A stretch of 27,271 nt of DNA from Flavobacteriales bacterium (GCA_015494775.1 WGAP01000107.1:1-27271); one strand, 5' to 3'. Positions 7,858 through 15,667 are shown, counted from the first letter of the stretch. Notes: a model not told the origin generated them from the letters alone. Numbers and translations are program-made.

Positions 7858-7886
7858 CAAGCAAAATTACTAAAAAACTATCGAAT

Positions 7887-10523
7887 ATGCCAACGGCCAA
7901 CGAGATACGCCAAAAATTCCTCGGTTTTTTTGAAAAGAAAGGACACAAAATCGTGCCTTCGGCCCCCATTGTGCTCCACAACGACCCTACCTTGATGTTT
8001 ACCAATGCAGGCATGAACCAATTCAAGGAATATTTTTTGGGCTACAAGGAACCGCCCCACAAACGCATTGCCGACACCCAAAAATGCCTGCGGGTATCGG
8101 GCAAACACAACGACCTGGAAGAAGTGGGCCACGACACCTACCACCACACCATGTTCGAAATGCTGGGCAATTGGTCGTTTGGCGATTATTTCAAAAAAGA
8201 AGCCATCGCTTGGGCCTGGGAATTGCTAACCGAGGAATACGGCTTGGACCCCGGACGGCTCTATGCCACCGTATTCGAAGGCGACCCGGCCGAAAACCTG
8301 GAACCCGACAACGAAGCCCGCGAAATCTGGAAACAATTCCTCCCCGCCGACCGTATCCTCTACGGCAACAAAAAAGATAATTTTTGGGAAATGGGTGCCA
8401 CCGGTCCCTGCGGCCCGTCCAGCGAAATCCATATCGACCTGCGTTCCGACGAAGAACGGGCCCGCATCCCCGGCCGCGAATTGGTCAACAAAGACCACCC
8501 CGAAGTCATCGAAATCTGGAACCTGGTGTTTATCCAAAACAACCGCAAGGAAGACGGCAGCTTGGAAAAATTACCCCAAAAACACGTGGACACCGGCATG
8601 GGCCTCGAACGCCTGGTGCGTGTAATCCAAGGGAAAAAATCCAACTACGACACCGATCTTTTCCAACCCGTCATTCGCGAATTGGAAGTTATCAGCGGCA
8701 AAAAATACGGCCGCGAACCCAAGGCCGACGTAGCTTTCCGCGTGGTGGCCGACCATCTGCGTGCCGTCAGCTTTGCCATTGCCGACGGCCAATTGCCGTC
8801 CAATACAGGCGCCGGCTATGTCATCCGCCGCATCCTGCGACGGGCCGTGCGCTACGGCTATCAATTCCTGGGCATGGACAAACCCTTTATGTTTATGCTC
8901 GTGCCCGTTTTGGCCCGCGAAATGGGCGATGTGTTTCCCGAACTGCGTTCCCAGCCAAAACTCATCCAAAACGTCATCCGCGAAGAAGAACAATCCTTCC
9001 TGCGCACGCTCGAACAAGGCCTTTACCTGCTCAACCAAATGCTCGACAAAATCCAAGGCGACACCCTGCCGGGCGAAAAGGCCTTCGAACTCTACGATAC
9101 CTACGGCTTCCCGCTCGACCTCACGGCCCTTATCGCCCGCGAAAAGGGCTACAAAGTAGATCACGAAGGCTTCGAACGCGAAATGCAAAAACAAAAACAA
9201 CGTTCCAAGGCGGCTACCAAACAGGAAACCGGAGATTGGGTCGTCCTCCGCGACGACGACGTGGAAGAATTCATCGGCTACGACTACACCGAAGCCGATG
9301 TGATCATCACCAAATACCGCAAAGTCAAAACCCCCAAGGGCGATGTCTATCAATTGGTATTTAACCTCACACCTTTCTACCCCGAAGGCGGCGGCCAGGT
9401 AGGCGACAAAGGCGTGCTCGAAGGCGCCGACGGCGAAACCGTCCACATCCGCGACACCAAAAAGGAAAACGACCTGATTATCCACCTCACCGACACCCTG
9501 CCGCGCAATCTCACCCAAACCTTCAAGGCCAAAGTGGACTTGGACGCCAGACGCAATGCCGCGGCCCATCATTCGGCCACGCATCTTTTGCACCAAGCCC
9601 TTCGCCATGTATTGGGCGAACACGTCCAGCAAAAAGGTTCCTACGTGGGTCCCGACAAACTACGGTTCGACTTTTCGCATTTTGCCAAACTTACACCCCA
9701 AGAACTCGAACAGGTGGAAGATTTTGTCAATACCAAAATCCGTGAACAACTTCCCCTGGTGGAAAAACGCCATGTGCCCCTGCAAAAAGCCCTGGATGAA
9801 GAAAAGGCCATGGCCTTTTTCGGGGAAAAATACGGCGACACGGTGCGCGTAATCCGCTTTGGCGACCATGCCGAACTCTGCGGCGGCACCCATGTGCCCA
9901 ACACCAAGGAATTGTGGCACTTTAAAATCCTGAACGAAAGTGCCGTGGCCGCAGGTATCCGCCGTATCGAAGCCATCACCGCCGATGCGCTTAAAAACTA
10001 CTACCAACAAGCCGACCGCGAACTCCAACGCGTCCGACAAACACTCAAAAATCCCCCCGACGTAGCCGCAAGCGTTCAACAAATGAGCGACGAACTGCGC
10101 CGCCTGCGCAAAGAAAACGAAGCCCTTCGCAAGGAAAAAGGCGAAATGCTTTTCCAAAACCTGGACGCCGGAGCCAAAACCATCGGCCCCGTAAAATTCA
10201 TTGCCCGCAAGGTGGATTTGGACCAGGGCAGTATCAAAAACCTGATTTTTTCGCGCTATGGCAATCGCGATGACATCATCATATTGCTCGCTACCGAAGA
10301 CCGCGAAAAATCTAAGGCCATGCTCACGCTGTTCATTCCCAAACCCCTGACCGAAAAATACGACCTGGATGCCGGACAAATCATCCGCGAAATCGCCAAG
10401 CAAATCCACGGTGGCGGCGGCGGACAAAAATTCTTTGCCACCGCAGGCGGCAAAGCCCCCGGCGGCATTCCCAACGCCTTGACAAAAGCCGAACGTTTGA
10501 TCAGCGAAAAAATCAAAGAATAA
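7887..10523 (+). CDS. alaS: Alanine--tRNA ligase
   Basis: Full-length AlaS of 878 residues charges tRNA-Ala and hydrolyses mischarged Ser- and Gly-tRNA-Ala. The start is the ATG at 7887, because the protein from there begins with the conserved MPTANEIRQKFLGFFEKKGH; a longer in-frame extension would overlap the promoter. Domains in order are: the class II catalytic core (HNDPTLMFTNAGMNQFK near residue 32, the GNWSFGDYFKKEAI segment, GAGYVIRRILRRAVRYG), the tRNA-recognition helices, the editing domain with zinc-binding HHSATHLLH (about 561) and CGGTHV (about 665), a coiled coil, and the C-terminal DHHA1 domain with GGGGGQKFFATAGG. All key residues are present. It is a single-gene unit facing away from the M23 gene. 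Confidence 0.98.
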   Translation: MPTANEIRQKFLGFFEKKGHKIVPSAPIVLHNDPTLMFTNAGMNQFKEYFLGYKEPPHKRIADTQKCLRVSGKHNDLEEVGHDTYHHTMFEMLGNWSFGDYFKKEAIAWAWELLTEEYGLDPGRLYATVFEGDPAENLEPDNEAREIWKQFLPADRILYGNKKDNFWEMGATGPCGPSSEIHIDLRSDEERARIPGRELVNKDHPEVIEIWNLVFIQNNRKEDGSLEKLPQKHVDTGMGLERLVRVIQGKKSNYDTDLFQPVIRELEVISGKKYGREPKADVAFRVVADHLRAVSFAIADGQLPSNTGAGYVIRRILRRAVRYGYQFLGMDKPFMFMLVPVLAREMGDVFPELRSQPKLIQNVIREEEQSFLRTLEQGLYLLNQMLDKIQGDTLPGEKAFELYDTYGFPLDLTALIAREKGYKVDHEGFEREMQKQKQRSKAATKQETGDWVVLRDDDVEEFIGYDYTEADVIITKYRKVKTPKGDVYQLVFNLTPFYPEGGGQVGDKGVLEGADGETVHIRDTKKENDLIIHLTDTLPRNLTQTFKAKVDLDARRNAAAHHSATHLLHQALRHVLGEHVQQKGSYVGPDKLRFDFSHFAKLTPQELEQVEDFVNTKIREQLPLVEKRHVPLQKALDEEKAMAFFGEKYGDTVRVIRFGDHAELCGGTHVPNTKELWHFKILNESAVAAGIRRIEAITADALKNYYQQADRELQRVRQTLKNPPDVAASVQQMSDELRRLRKENEALRKEKGEMLFQNLDAGAKTIGPVKFIARKVDLDQGSIKNLIFSRYGNRDDIIILLATEDREKSKAMLTLFIPKPLTEKYDLDAGQIIREIAKQIHGGGGGQKFFATAGGKAPGGIPNALTKAERLISEKIKE

Positions 10524-10534
10524 CTCCCCGAAAA

Positions 10535-10890
10535 AAAAACTCCGTGTTACTCTGTGTCAAACTCCGTGTTACTCTGTGGTAAAATAAAAATAACCACAGA
10601 GTAGCACAGCGTAAATTTCACAGAGTAACACAGAGTAAAAAATTATAGTCGGAAATAGCAAAATAGAAAGAAAAAAAACTCCGTGAAACTCTGTGCTAAA
10701 CTCCGTGAAACTCTGTGGTAAAAAAAATCAACCACAGAGTCGCACAGCGTAAATTTCACAGAGGCGCACAGAGGAATCATTCAAAAATCAAAAAACTCCG
10801 TGTTACTCCGTGCCAAACTCTGTGAAACTCTGTGGTAAAATAAACATAGCGTCGCACAGGAAAAAACGTGTAACGCTGTGGTAAATAATT
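10535..10890 (+). repeat. Array of CACAGAG-type interspersed inverted repeats (left block)
   Basis: The 390-base gap after alaS consists mostly of three imperfect units. Each has tandem copies of ACTCCGTGTTACTCTGTG or its variant with GAAACT, then the reverse-complement type ACCACAGAGTNGCACAGCG and TTTCACAGAG. ACTCTGTGGT and ACCACAGAGT can pair as ten-base perfect stems. Similar CACAGAG-rich intergenic repeats are common in many environmental bacteria, as far as I recall; no function is established. No reading frame is credible here. A stem could help stop alaS transcription, but there is no T tract. Confidence 0.85.
10613..10669 (+). repeat. 57-base exact direct repeat, copy 1
   Basis: These 57 bases, starting AAATTTCACAGAGTAACACA and containing ATTATAGTCGGAAATAGC, recur without a mismatch at 11439-11495. 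The two copies are 826 bases apart and bracket the small lipoprotein gene. Confidence 0.9.
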
Positions 10891-10913
10891 ATAATCTCAT
10901 TATTTATCCAAAA

Positions 10914-11258
10914 TTATTCCTTCGATATTTTTACCGCTCTTACCGTATCCCTTTTAAAATATATCACCAAGGATGCAGGATCTAATTGTTTAGGATGCTC
11001 CGGATAACCAATGTTGTAATAGTATTTATCGTATCCATCCACATCCGGTTTGCCCAACAGAATAATGATTGAATCTTTTGATATTCCTTTCAGTCTATGA
11101 TTTTTTAATATTTCCTTACTCATCAACCATCTCTTGCTTGGAATATTTTCTGATTCCCGCCATTTTTTCCATTCGGCAGAAGAAAATCTTTTCGATTTAT
11201 TGCACCCGAAAAGCATTAAAACCACCCAAAGCGCCTTGAAGAAGTTATTAAATTTCAT
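10914..11258 (-). CDS. Small predicted lipoprotein, possibly BamE/OmlA-like fold
   Basis: This 114-residue protein begins with a lipoprotein signal peptide ending LMLFGC, giving a probable lipidated Cys19 after cleavage. The mature part is charged, and the segment MSKEILKNHRLKGISKDSIIILLGKPD followed by two or three strands (YYYNIGY, LVIYFKRDTVRAVKI) resembles the helix-helix-strand pattern and the LG.P motif of the small BamE/SmpA-like domain. That similarity is only by eye. The gene is AT-richer than alaS and lies alone between two CACAGAG repeat blocks, with an exact 57-base repeat on each side. No TAnnTTTG box is visible upstream. I do not recognise a specific function; exposure at the inner face of the outer membrane is the likeliest location. 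Confidence 0.7.
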   Translation of the reverse strand: MKFNNFFKALWVVLMLFGCNKSKRFSSAEWKKWRESENIPSKRWLMSKEILKNHRLKGISKDSIIILLGKPDVDGYDKYYYNIGYPEHPKQLDPASLVIYFKRDTVRAVKISKE

Positions 11259-11394
11259 ATTTCCATTGCATTATTGTGTTTCAACGATTATTGACGGTTA
11301 TTTATTACAGAAAACCATAATGGACTAATATTCAAACCCAAAGAATAACACATTTACCAAACAAAAAATGTACTCCTATCACCAAACTTCATAA

Positions 11395-11610
11395 AACTCT
11401 GTGGTAAAAAGATTAAACCACAGAGTCGCACAGAGTAAAAATTTCACAGAGTAACACAGAGTAAAAAATTATAGTCGGAAATAGCAAAATAGAAAAAAAA
11501 ACTCCGTGAAACTCTGTGCCGAACTCTGTGAAACTCTGTGGTAAAATAAAATAAACATAGCGTCGCACAGCGTAAAAATAACCAAAAGTTCCCTGTTACG
11601 CTGTATTTAA
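11395..11610 (+). repeat. Array of CACAGAG-type interspersed inverted repeats (right block)
   Basis: This block contains the same repeat family as the block at 10535-10890: AACTCTGTGGT facing ACCACAGAGT, then TTTCACAGAGTAACACAGAG, and a second unit ACTCCGTGAAACTCTGTG facing a decayed GCGTCGCACAGCG. The remaining part of the 11259-11627 gap (11259-11394) is AT-rich with nothing recognisable. Confidence 0.82.
11439..11495 (+). repeat. 57-base exact direct repeat, copy 2
   Basis: Identical to 10613-10669. Identity over 57 bases, including a unique-looking middle part outside the CACAGAG motif, points to a recent duplication or ongoing recombination. Confidence 0.9.
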
Positions 11611-11627
11611 AAAATCCGCTCAAACAC

Positions 11628-12368
11628 TTACTCCTTCCGCACCACCTCCTCTTCGGCCAGCGGCGGTTCCTGCCGCATACGCAGGAACACATTGGCCAAG
11701 GTCAACACATCGTTTTGGCAATATCGCGCAATACGTTCCAAGTCTTTTTCCTCGTAATACACCCGCGCCACATCCTTACCACTAATGTCGGATTTGGGCG
11801 TGGGCAAGTCAAACAAACGCGCCAAAAGTTCCAGGGAAACATAATGCTTAAAATCCCCGAAACGCCACAGTTGCAAGGTATCGCAAAAGGGCACTTCCCA
11901 GGGCTTCTTGCCTTGCATCTTCAATAAATCCGGCAGCGGAACCCCTTGCACCAGCATCCGCCGCGCCAAGAACGGAAAATCGAATTCCTTGCCGTTGTGT
12001 GCACACAAATAAGGCATCGCCCCGGGCCGCGACTTTCGCACCTGCCGGTCGAAATTACGCAACACTTCGGCCACTTGTTCCAGCAATTTTCGCTCGTCCT
12101 CGTCGGCAAAAACCCGCAGAACAAAGCGGCGTTGTCCTCCCTGCCGGCGAAACAAACCGAAAGCCACCGCCACCACTTTGCCGAATTCAGCCCAAATACC
12201 GGCCTTTTCATAAATATCTTCGGCCGTCTGTCCGTCCTTTTGCTGATAGGCGGTTTTGTCGGCAAAAAGTTGCTGCCATTCGGGCGCCAAATCCTCGTAG
12301 CGATACGTGGCGGGCACCGTTTCAATGTCCAAAAACAGGATATTTTCCAAAGGCGTTTCGTAGAGCAT
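11628..12368 (-). CDS. Predicted 3'-5' exonuclease related to the PolB proofreading domain
   Basis: The 246-residue protein has the DEDD exonuclease motifs in order: ExoI FLDIETVP (D14, E16), ExoII CAHNGKEFDFPFLARRM in the middle, and ExoIII YCQNDVLTLANVFLRM near the end. These match the family of stand-alone exonucleases related to the exonuclease domain of B-family polymerases. The metal-binding acids are all present. The chosen start is the ATG at 12368; an in-frame TTG 18 bases upstream overlaps the promoter box and is rejected. Substrate is unknown; single-stranded DNA or RNA trimming is the usual guess for the family. It is a solo gene between two repeat blocks. Confidence 0.88.
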   Translation of the reverse strand: MLYETPLENILFLDIETVPATYRYEDLAPEWQQLFADKTAYQQKDGQTAEDIYEKAGIWAEFGKVVAVAFGLFRRQGGQRRFVLRVFADEDERKLLEQVAEVLRNFDRQVRKSRPGAMPYLCAHNGKEFDFPFLARRMLVQGVPLPDLLKMQGKKPWEVPFCDTLQLWRFGDFKHYVSLELLARLFDLPTPKSDISGKDVARVYYEEKDLERIARYCQNDVLTLANVFLRMRQEPPLAEEEVVRKE

Positions 12369-12383
12369 GGCGGGATTTTTTTC

Positions 12384-12391
12384 CAAAATTA
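12384..12391 (-). promoter_or_regulatory. Bacteroidota -7 box (TAATTTTG) for the exonuclease gene
   Basis: On the minus strand TAATTTTG fits TAnnTTTG and ends 15 bases before the ATG, giving a very short leader. No TTTG at -33 is evident because the upstream DNA is the GC-rich repeat block. Confidence 0.55.
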
Positions 12392-12404
12392 CAATTTATT
12401 TTTT

Positions 12405-12866
12405 GGCGCCGGGGAGCCCATCCGCCTTCCGGGGGCTAAGCCCTTGCAGACGGCCGGTCTCCCCGGACGTTGCTCCCGACATTGCTGCGCAATGTACGGG
12501 ACAGGTTCGGCAGCCGCCCGTCCTTCGCTATTGCTTCGGCCGGCGTCTGCCTACGCTGTCCGCGTCAGCCCTACGGTCTGCCGCGGGCTACGAAGCCCTT
12601 GCCGCCTCGCTACGCTCGGCGGCTGCGGTCTTCTTCGCGGCTTCGGGAACCTGCGGCTTCCACCGGCCAACGTCAAAAGCCGCGCCTTGTTTCCCTTCGC
12701 ACCTTCGGGAGCCGGCGCGCTCCGCCTACGGCTTCGCGCTGGTCTCCCTTCGGGATACGCAAGCCCTTCGGTCTTGCTCCGCACGCCTCGGAGCCCGTCC
12801 CTCCGGGCCGGTCTCCTCGGCGGGCGGGGAGCCCGCGCCGCTATTTTTTAAAAAGAACTATAAGTC
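12405..12866. repeat. GC-rich mosaic repeat block 1
   Basis: This gene-free block is built of short GC-rich modules that recur elsewhere in the window. Module P (about 12451-12523, from CGGCCGGTCTCCCCGGACGT to TTCGGCAGCC) recurs at about 17852-17925. Module Q (about 12645-12700, with GGGAACCTGCGGCTTCCAC and GCCGCGCCTTGTTTCCCT) recurs at about 17752-17805. Module R (about 12771-12838, with GTCTTGCTCCGCACGCCTCGG) recurs at about 26701-26762. Arg/Pro/Ser-rich frames on both strands are by-products of the composition and are not called. Confidence 0.75.
12474..12501. repeat. REP-like hairpin, copy 1
   Basis: TCCCG-ACATTGC, loop TGC, GCAATGT-(A)-CGGGA forms twelve pairs with one bulged A. Two other copies with the same fold are at 17875-17903 and 18182-18210. 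Confidence 0.75.
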
Positions 12867-12917
12867 ATTGAAAATCAATTCAAAATTAAAAATTTAAAAT
12901 TCATAATTAAATCCGCG
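12867..12917. repeat. AT-rich tail repeat, copy 1
   Basis: About 51 AT-rich bases, from ATTGAAAATCAATTCAAAAT to AATTAAATCCGCG, match 17970-18020 nearly base for base. In the second copy the tail runs directly into the folded element; here it runs into unrelated sequence. Confidence 0.75.
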
Positions 12918-12940
12918 TCTTGTCTCCCCGCCAAATTTTT

Positions 12941-13504
12941 TTAACTATCGAAATCTTTCGTTTCCTCGCCCAGCAATTCCCGGTAAAGCCGCGCATTTTC
13001 GGCATCAAAGACCGCAAAGATAACACGACGCGGAAAGGGATTTTGCGCCAAAAATTCAGCCACCGTTTCCACGGCAATAGGCGCGGCCTCGGCTTTCGGA
13101 AAGCCATAAATGCCCGTCGAAATATTGGGAAAAGCTACGCTTTCCATTTGTTTTTCCGCCGCCAGGGCCAAGCTGTTCCGGTAGGCCGAACGCAAAAGTC
13201 CGGCACATTTTTCCTTGTCGCCAAACCGCCGGCAGTCGGGGCCTACGGCGTGAATAACGTAGCGGGCTTTCAGCCCGAATCCCGGCGAAAGGACCGCTTG
13301 GCCGTAATCAATGCCTTGCGGACAACGGGCCGTGCAATACGCCAACAATTCCGGCCCGGCCGCCCGGTGAATGGCGCCGTCCACACCGCCTCCGCCCCGC
13401 AACGACGGATTGGCCGCATTGACAACGGCATCCACATCCAAACGCGTAATGTCAGAACGCAACCATTGCATACGCTTACGCAAATTTTCGGGAATTTGTT
13501 TCAT
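12941..13504 (-). CDS. Macro-domain protein, MacroD-type ADP-ribose/O-acetyl-ADP-ribose hydrolase
   Basis: The 187-residue protein is one macro domain. The ADP-ribose-binding motifs are intact: the N-terminal aspartate-containing SDITRLDVDAVVNAAN (NAAN at residues 29-32), the glycine-rich catalytic loop GGGGVDGAIH (37-46), the central strand RYVIHAVGP, and the phosphate loop STGIYGFP (129-136). MacroD-type enzymes release ADP-ribose from O-acetyl-ADP-ribose or from acidic side chains of proteins. The gene is the last of four consecutive minus-strand genes, 44 bases after trmN6, so it is probably co-expressed with ribosomal protein S16 and RimM. No DarT-type toxin is adjacent, so there is no reason to call it an antitoxin. 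Confidence 0.94.
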   Translation of the reverse strand: MKQIPENLRKRMQWLRSDITRLDVDAVVNAANPSLRGGGGVDGAIHRAAGPELLAYCTARCPQGIDYGQAVLSPGFGLKARYVIHAVGPDCRRFGDKEKCAGLLRSAYRNSLALAAEKQMESVAFPNISTGIYGFPKAEAAPIAVETVAEFLAQNPFPRRVIFAVFDAENARLYRELLGEETKDFDS

Positions 13505-13548
13505 GACAAAAGGTATTCGGGTTCCTCCAAAAGATAAACATTTTTCCG

Positions 13549-14265
13549 CTACAAATCAATCCAACGCCCGATGACGCGTCGGTATTCCGCCGTAGGCATA
13601 CCGCCGGGGGCTTGAAACATGGTTAATCTTTCCTGTGCAAAAGCTCCTTCGGGCCGCCGGCACCATTCCGAAAACATAAGCCCGTAATCCGCCGACGGAT
13701 GATCGCGCACCCACATTTCGCGGCCCGGCGAAAAGCCGAACCGGTAAGCCACCGCCAGCAAATCATAGCGGCGACGCACCGGCCAAACCAGGGCAACACG
13801 TCCGTTCGGGCTCAACACATCATCGGCCAGGGCAAAAAATGCATCCAAAAAATCCTTGCCACCGCTACGCGCCGTAGTCCGGTCGCGGTTGCCCGCCGGA
13901 TTTTCGAAATAAGGCGGATTGGTCAATATCAAATCCTGTTTTTCGCCGGGACGCCAAAGCCGGATGTCGCCTTGGCGGATCCGTATGCGCTTTTCCAAGC
14001 CGTTACGCCGCACATTTCGGCGGGCCATCGCCACGGCATCGACCGAAATATCCACGGCCGTAATGGAACTTTCAGGCATTCGCCTTGCCGCCATCAAGGC
14101 CAAAACGCCTGTTCCTGTACCCACATCCAAGGCCGACCCAATCCCTTGCACATTGAACCATGCGCCCAACAATACGCTGTCGGTGCCTATCTTGTGTGCG
14201 GCCTTGTCGTGGCACAACCGCAAATCACCCAAACGGAAGGGATGCCGGCATTCACTGCTCCGCAT
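13549..14265 (-). CDS. trmN6: tRNA1(Val) (adenine(37)-N6)-methyltransferase TrmN6/YfiC-like
   Basis: This SAM-dependent methyltransferase has 238 residues from the ATG at 14265; a GTG one codon earlier is also possible. The N-terminal segment FRLGDLRLCHDKAAHKIGTD matches the YfiC/TrmN6 subfamily, motif I DVGTGTGVLALMAA (47-60) binds SAM, and NPPYFENP (116-123) is the adenine-N6 methylation motif. The predicted reaction is m6A formation at A37 of tRNA-Val. Its start overlaps the end of rimM by 14 bases, so translation is probably coupled. In E. coli the rpsP-rimM operon continues with trmD and rplS; here trmN6 stands in that place, an arrangement I recall from other Bacteroidota. Confidence 0.9.
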   Translation of the reverse strand: MRSSECRHPFRLGDLRLCHDKAAHKIGTDSVLLGAWFNVQGIGSALDVGTGTGVLALMAARRMPESSITAVDISVDAVAMARRNVRRNGLEKRIRIRQGDIRLWRPGEKQDLILTNPPYFENPAGNRDRTTARSGGKDFLDAFFALADDVLSPNGRVALVWPVRRRYDLLAVAYRFGFSPGREMWVRDHPSADYGLMFSEWCRRPEGAFAQERLTMFQAPGGMPTAEYRRVIGRWIDL

Positions 14266-14818
14266 CACGGTCGTCGGGTAGTTCGCTTTGCTTCAAATAT
14301 ACATCGAGCAGGCCGTCGGGCAGGTTCAAATACATGGTTTTGGCCGTACGGTCGAGCCGGTCGATAAGGTCATCGTGGATGGGCACGAGAATTTCCTTGC
14401 CCGTAGCGTGCAAAATAATAAGGTAGGGCTGCGCCGCATAATCATTGACCGATTTGATCAGCCCGATATCGCCCGTGCGCTTGTCCACGGCTTTGAAACC
14501 GATAATTTCGTGGTAATAAAACTTTTTGCCCGTCAATTCGGGCAAATCGGCCAGCGGAAGGAATAATTTACGGCCCACCAGGGCTTCGGCCGCTTCCACC
14601 GTGTCCACATCTTCGAAATCCAGGCGCAGCAGCAAGGATTTGTGCAAACCGGCCGCCCGGATAAAAAAAGGAATCAGTTTTCCTTTGATTTCCAGGAAAA
14701 CCGATTCCAAATCTTCGTAGCGTTCGGGTTCGTCGGTGTCCAATTTCACCAGGACTTCACCGCGGATGCCGTAGGGCTTGACGATTTTACCCAAATAATA
14801 GGCGTCCCGCTTGTCCAT
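14252..14818 (-). CDS. rimM: Ribosome maturation factor RimM
   Basis: RimM (188 residues) helps assemble the head of the 30S subunit and binds S19. The N-terminal domain opens with YYLGKIVKPYGIRGEVLVKL, containing the conserved GI.RG segment. The C-terminal PRC-barrel domain has YYHEIIGFKAVDKRTGDIGLI and ILVPIHDDLIDRLDRTAKTM, with the conserved (I/V)P(I/F).. motif. Length and both domains are normal. It lies 25 bases downstream of rpsP, as in most bacteria, and overlaps trmN6 by 14 bases. Confidence 0.96.
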   Translation of the reverse strand: MDKRDAYYLGKIVKPYGIRGEVLVKLDTDEPERYEDLESVFLEIKGKLIPFFIRAAGLHKSLLLRLDFEDVDTVEAAEALVGRKLFLPLADLPELTGKKFYYHEIIGFKAVDKRTGDIGLIKSVNDYAAQPYLIILHATGKEILVPIHDDLIDRLDRTAKTMYLNLPDGLLDVYLKQSELPDDRDAEQ

Positions 14819-14843
14819 ACCCGAAAAATTTTGTTAGCCGGTC

Positions 14844-15449
14844 TTATGCTTCGCCGCCTTCGGTTTCGGCACCGGCTTCTCCACTTTCGGGAGTTTCAGG
14901 AGCTTCGGAAGCTTCGGCGGCCTGCTCGGCAGGTGCGGCTTGTTCGGTAGCTTCCGATGCCGCTTCGGCATCTTCCGGCGCGGCTTCGGCGGCTTCGGGT
15001 GCAGGCGAACGTTTGGCCAAACGGGCTTCGCTGTACGCTTTTTCGCGTTCCAGGGCGGCCTTTTTCTCTGCGGCCTTGCGTTCGGCTACACGGTCTTTGT
15101 GTGCTTGCACTTTGGCTTCGTGTTTTTCGAGCCATTCGGCAAAACGGCGTTCGGCTTCATCCATATCAAAGGCGCCTTTGCGTACGCCCACCAACAGGTG
15201 TTTTTTGTAGAGCACGCCTTTGTATTTGAGAATGGCGCGAGCCGTTTCGGTGGGTTGTGCACCGTTCATTAACCATTTGACCGCGGCATCCACATCGATT
15301 TGGATGTCGGCGGGTTCCACCATGGGATTGTAGGTTCCCAATTTTTCGAGGAATTTACCGTCGCGCTTGACGCGGGAGTCGGCGGCGACGATCCAATAGA
15401 AAGGTTTACCTTTCTTTCCGTGACGTTGTAGTCTGATTCTTACAGGCAT
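14844..15449 (-). CDS. rpsP: 30S ribosomal protein S16 with long C-terminal extension
   Basis: Residues 1 to about 80 are a standard S16: MPVRIRLQRHGKKGKPFYWI, then VAADSR, KFLEKLGTYNP and the W-containing helix. The remaining roughly 120 residues are extra. They start with a charged helix rich in Lys, Glu and Ala and end in a low-complexity Ala/Glu/Pro tail with repeated EA, EAS and EAP units. Total length is 201, against about 82 in E. coli. Extended S16 proteins are usual in Bacteroidota, though the function of the tail is unknown and it is probably surface-exposed and disordered. It is the first gene of rpsP, rimM, trmN6, macro, with a TATCTTTG box 44 bases before the ATG. Confidence 0.97.
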   Translation of the reverse strand: MPVRIRLQRHGKKGKPFYWIVAADSRVKRDGKFLEKLGTYNPMVEPADIQIDVDAAVKWLMNGAQPTETARAILKYKGVLYKKHLLVGVRKGAFDMDEAERRFAEWLEKHEAKVQAHKDRVAERKAAEKKAALEREKAYSEARLAKRSPAPEAAEAAPEDAEAASEATEQAAPAEQAAEASEAPETPESGEAGAETEGGEA

Positions 15450-15493
15450 AATAATGCATTTTGCGAGGTACCCGACCTCCGTTTAATGTGCCG

Positions 15494-15501
15494 CAAAGAT
15501 A
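15494..15501 (-). promoter_or_regulatory. Bacteroidota -7 box (TATCTTTG) for the rpsP operon
   Basis: On the minus strand TATCTTTG matches TAnnTTTG. The predicted leader of roughly 40 bases includes the small stem AGGT, loop CGGGT, ACCT (15466-15478). Confidence 0.65.
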
Positions 15502-15638
15502 GCTAAAATATTCAAACCGAAAGCAGGTGTCCGGTCTGTTGTTTTTTCGGGAATAACGTACCTGTTCGTATTCTTCCCATTTAATAAATATCAATGCCCG
15601 GGCAAAGTAATAAGGATTCGGCATTCATTCGTTTTTTT

Positions 15639-15646
15639 TAAATTTG
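15639..15646 (+). promoter_or_regulatory. Bacteroidota -7 box (TAAATTTG) for the YcxB-like gene
   Basis: TAAATTTG is an exact match 21 bases before the ATG at 15668. The upstream T tract has no clear TTTG. Confidence 0.6.
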
Positions 15647-15667
15647 ATACAAATTATAACCATTTGC

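Noticed and set aside
8571..10427. Long minus-strand frames opposite alaS
   Set aside because: Mirror frames of a complete, motif-rich alaS gene; no promoter or recognisable domain.
10535..11610. Possible CRISPR array
   Set aside because: Repeat units are irregular, occur in both orientations, have no unique spacers of constant length, and no cas gene is nearby.
12551..12784. Arg/Pro/Ser-rich open frames in the GC-rich block
   Set aside because: They coincide with the repeat modules, exist on both strands, and have no start signals or domain pattern.
12941..13504. Macro protein as a DarG-like antitoxin
   Set aside because: No DarT toxin or DNA ADP-ribosyltransferase is adjacent and the neighbours are housekeeping genes.
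15406..15624. 72-codon minus-strand frame over the rpsP start
   Set aside because: It covers the rpsP promoter and overlaps the S16 N-terminus in another frame; no support for coding.
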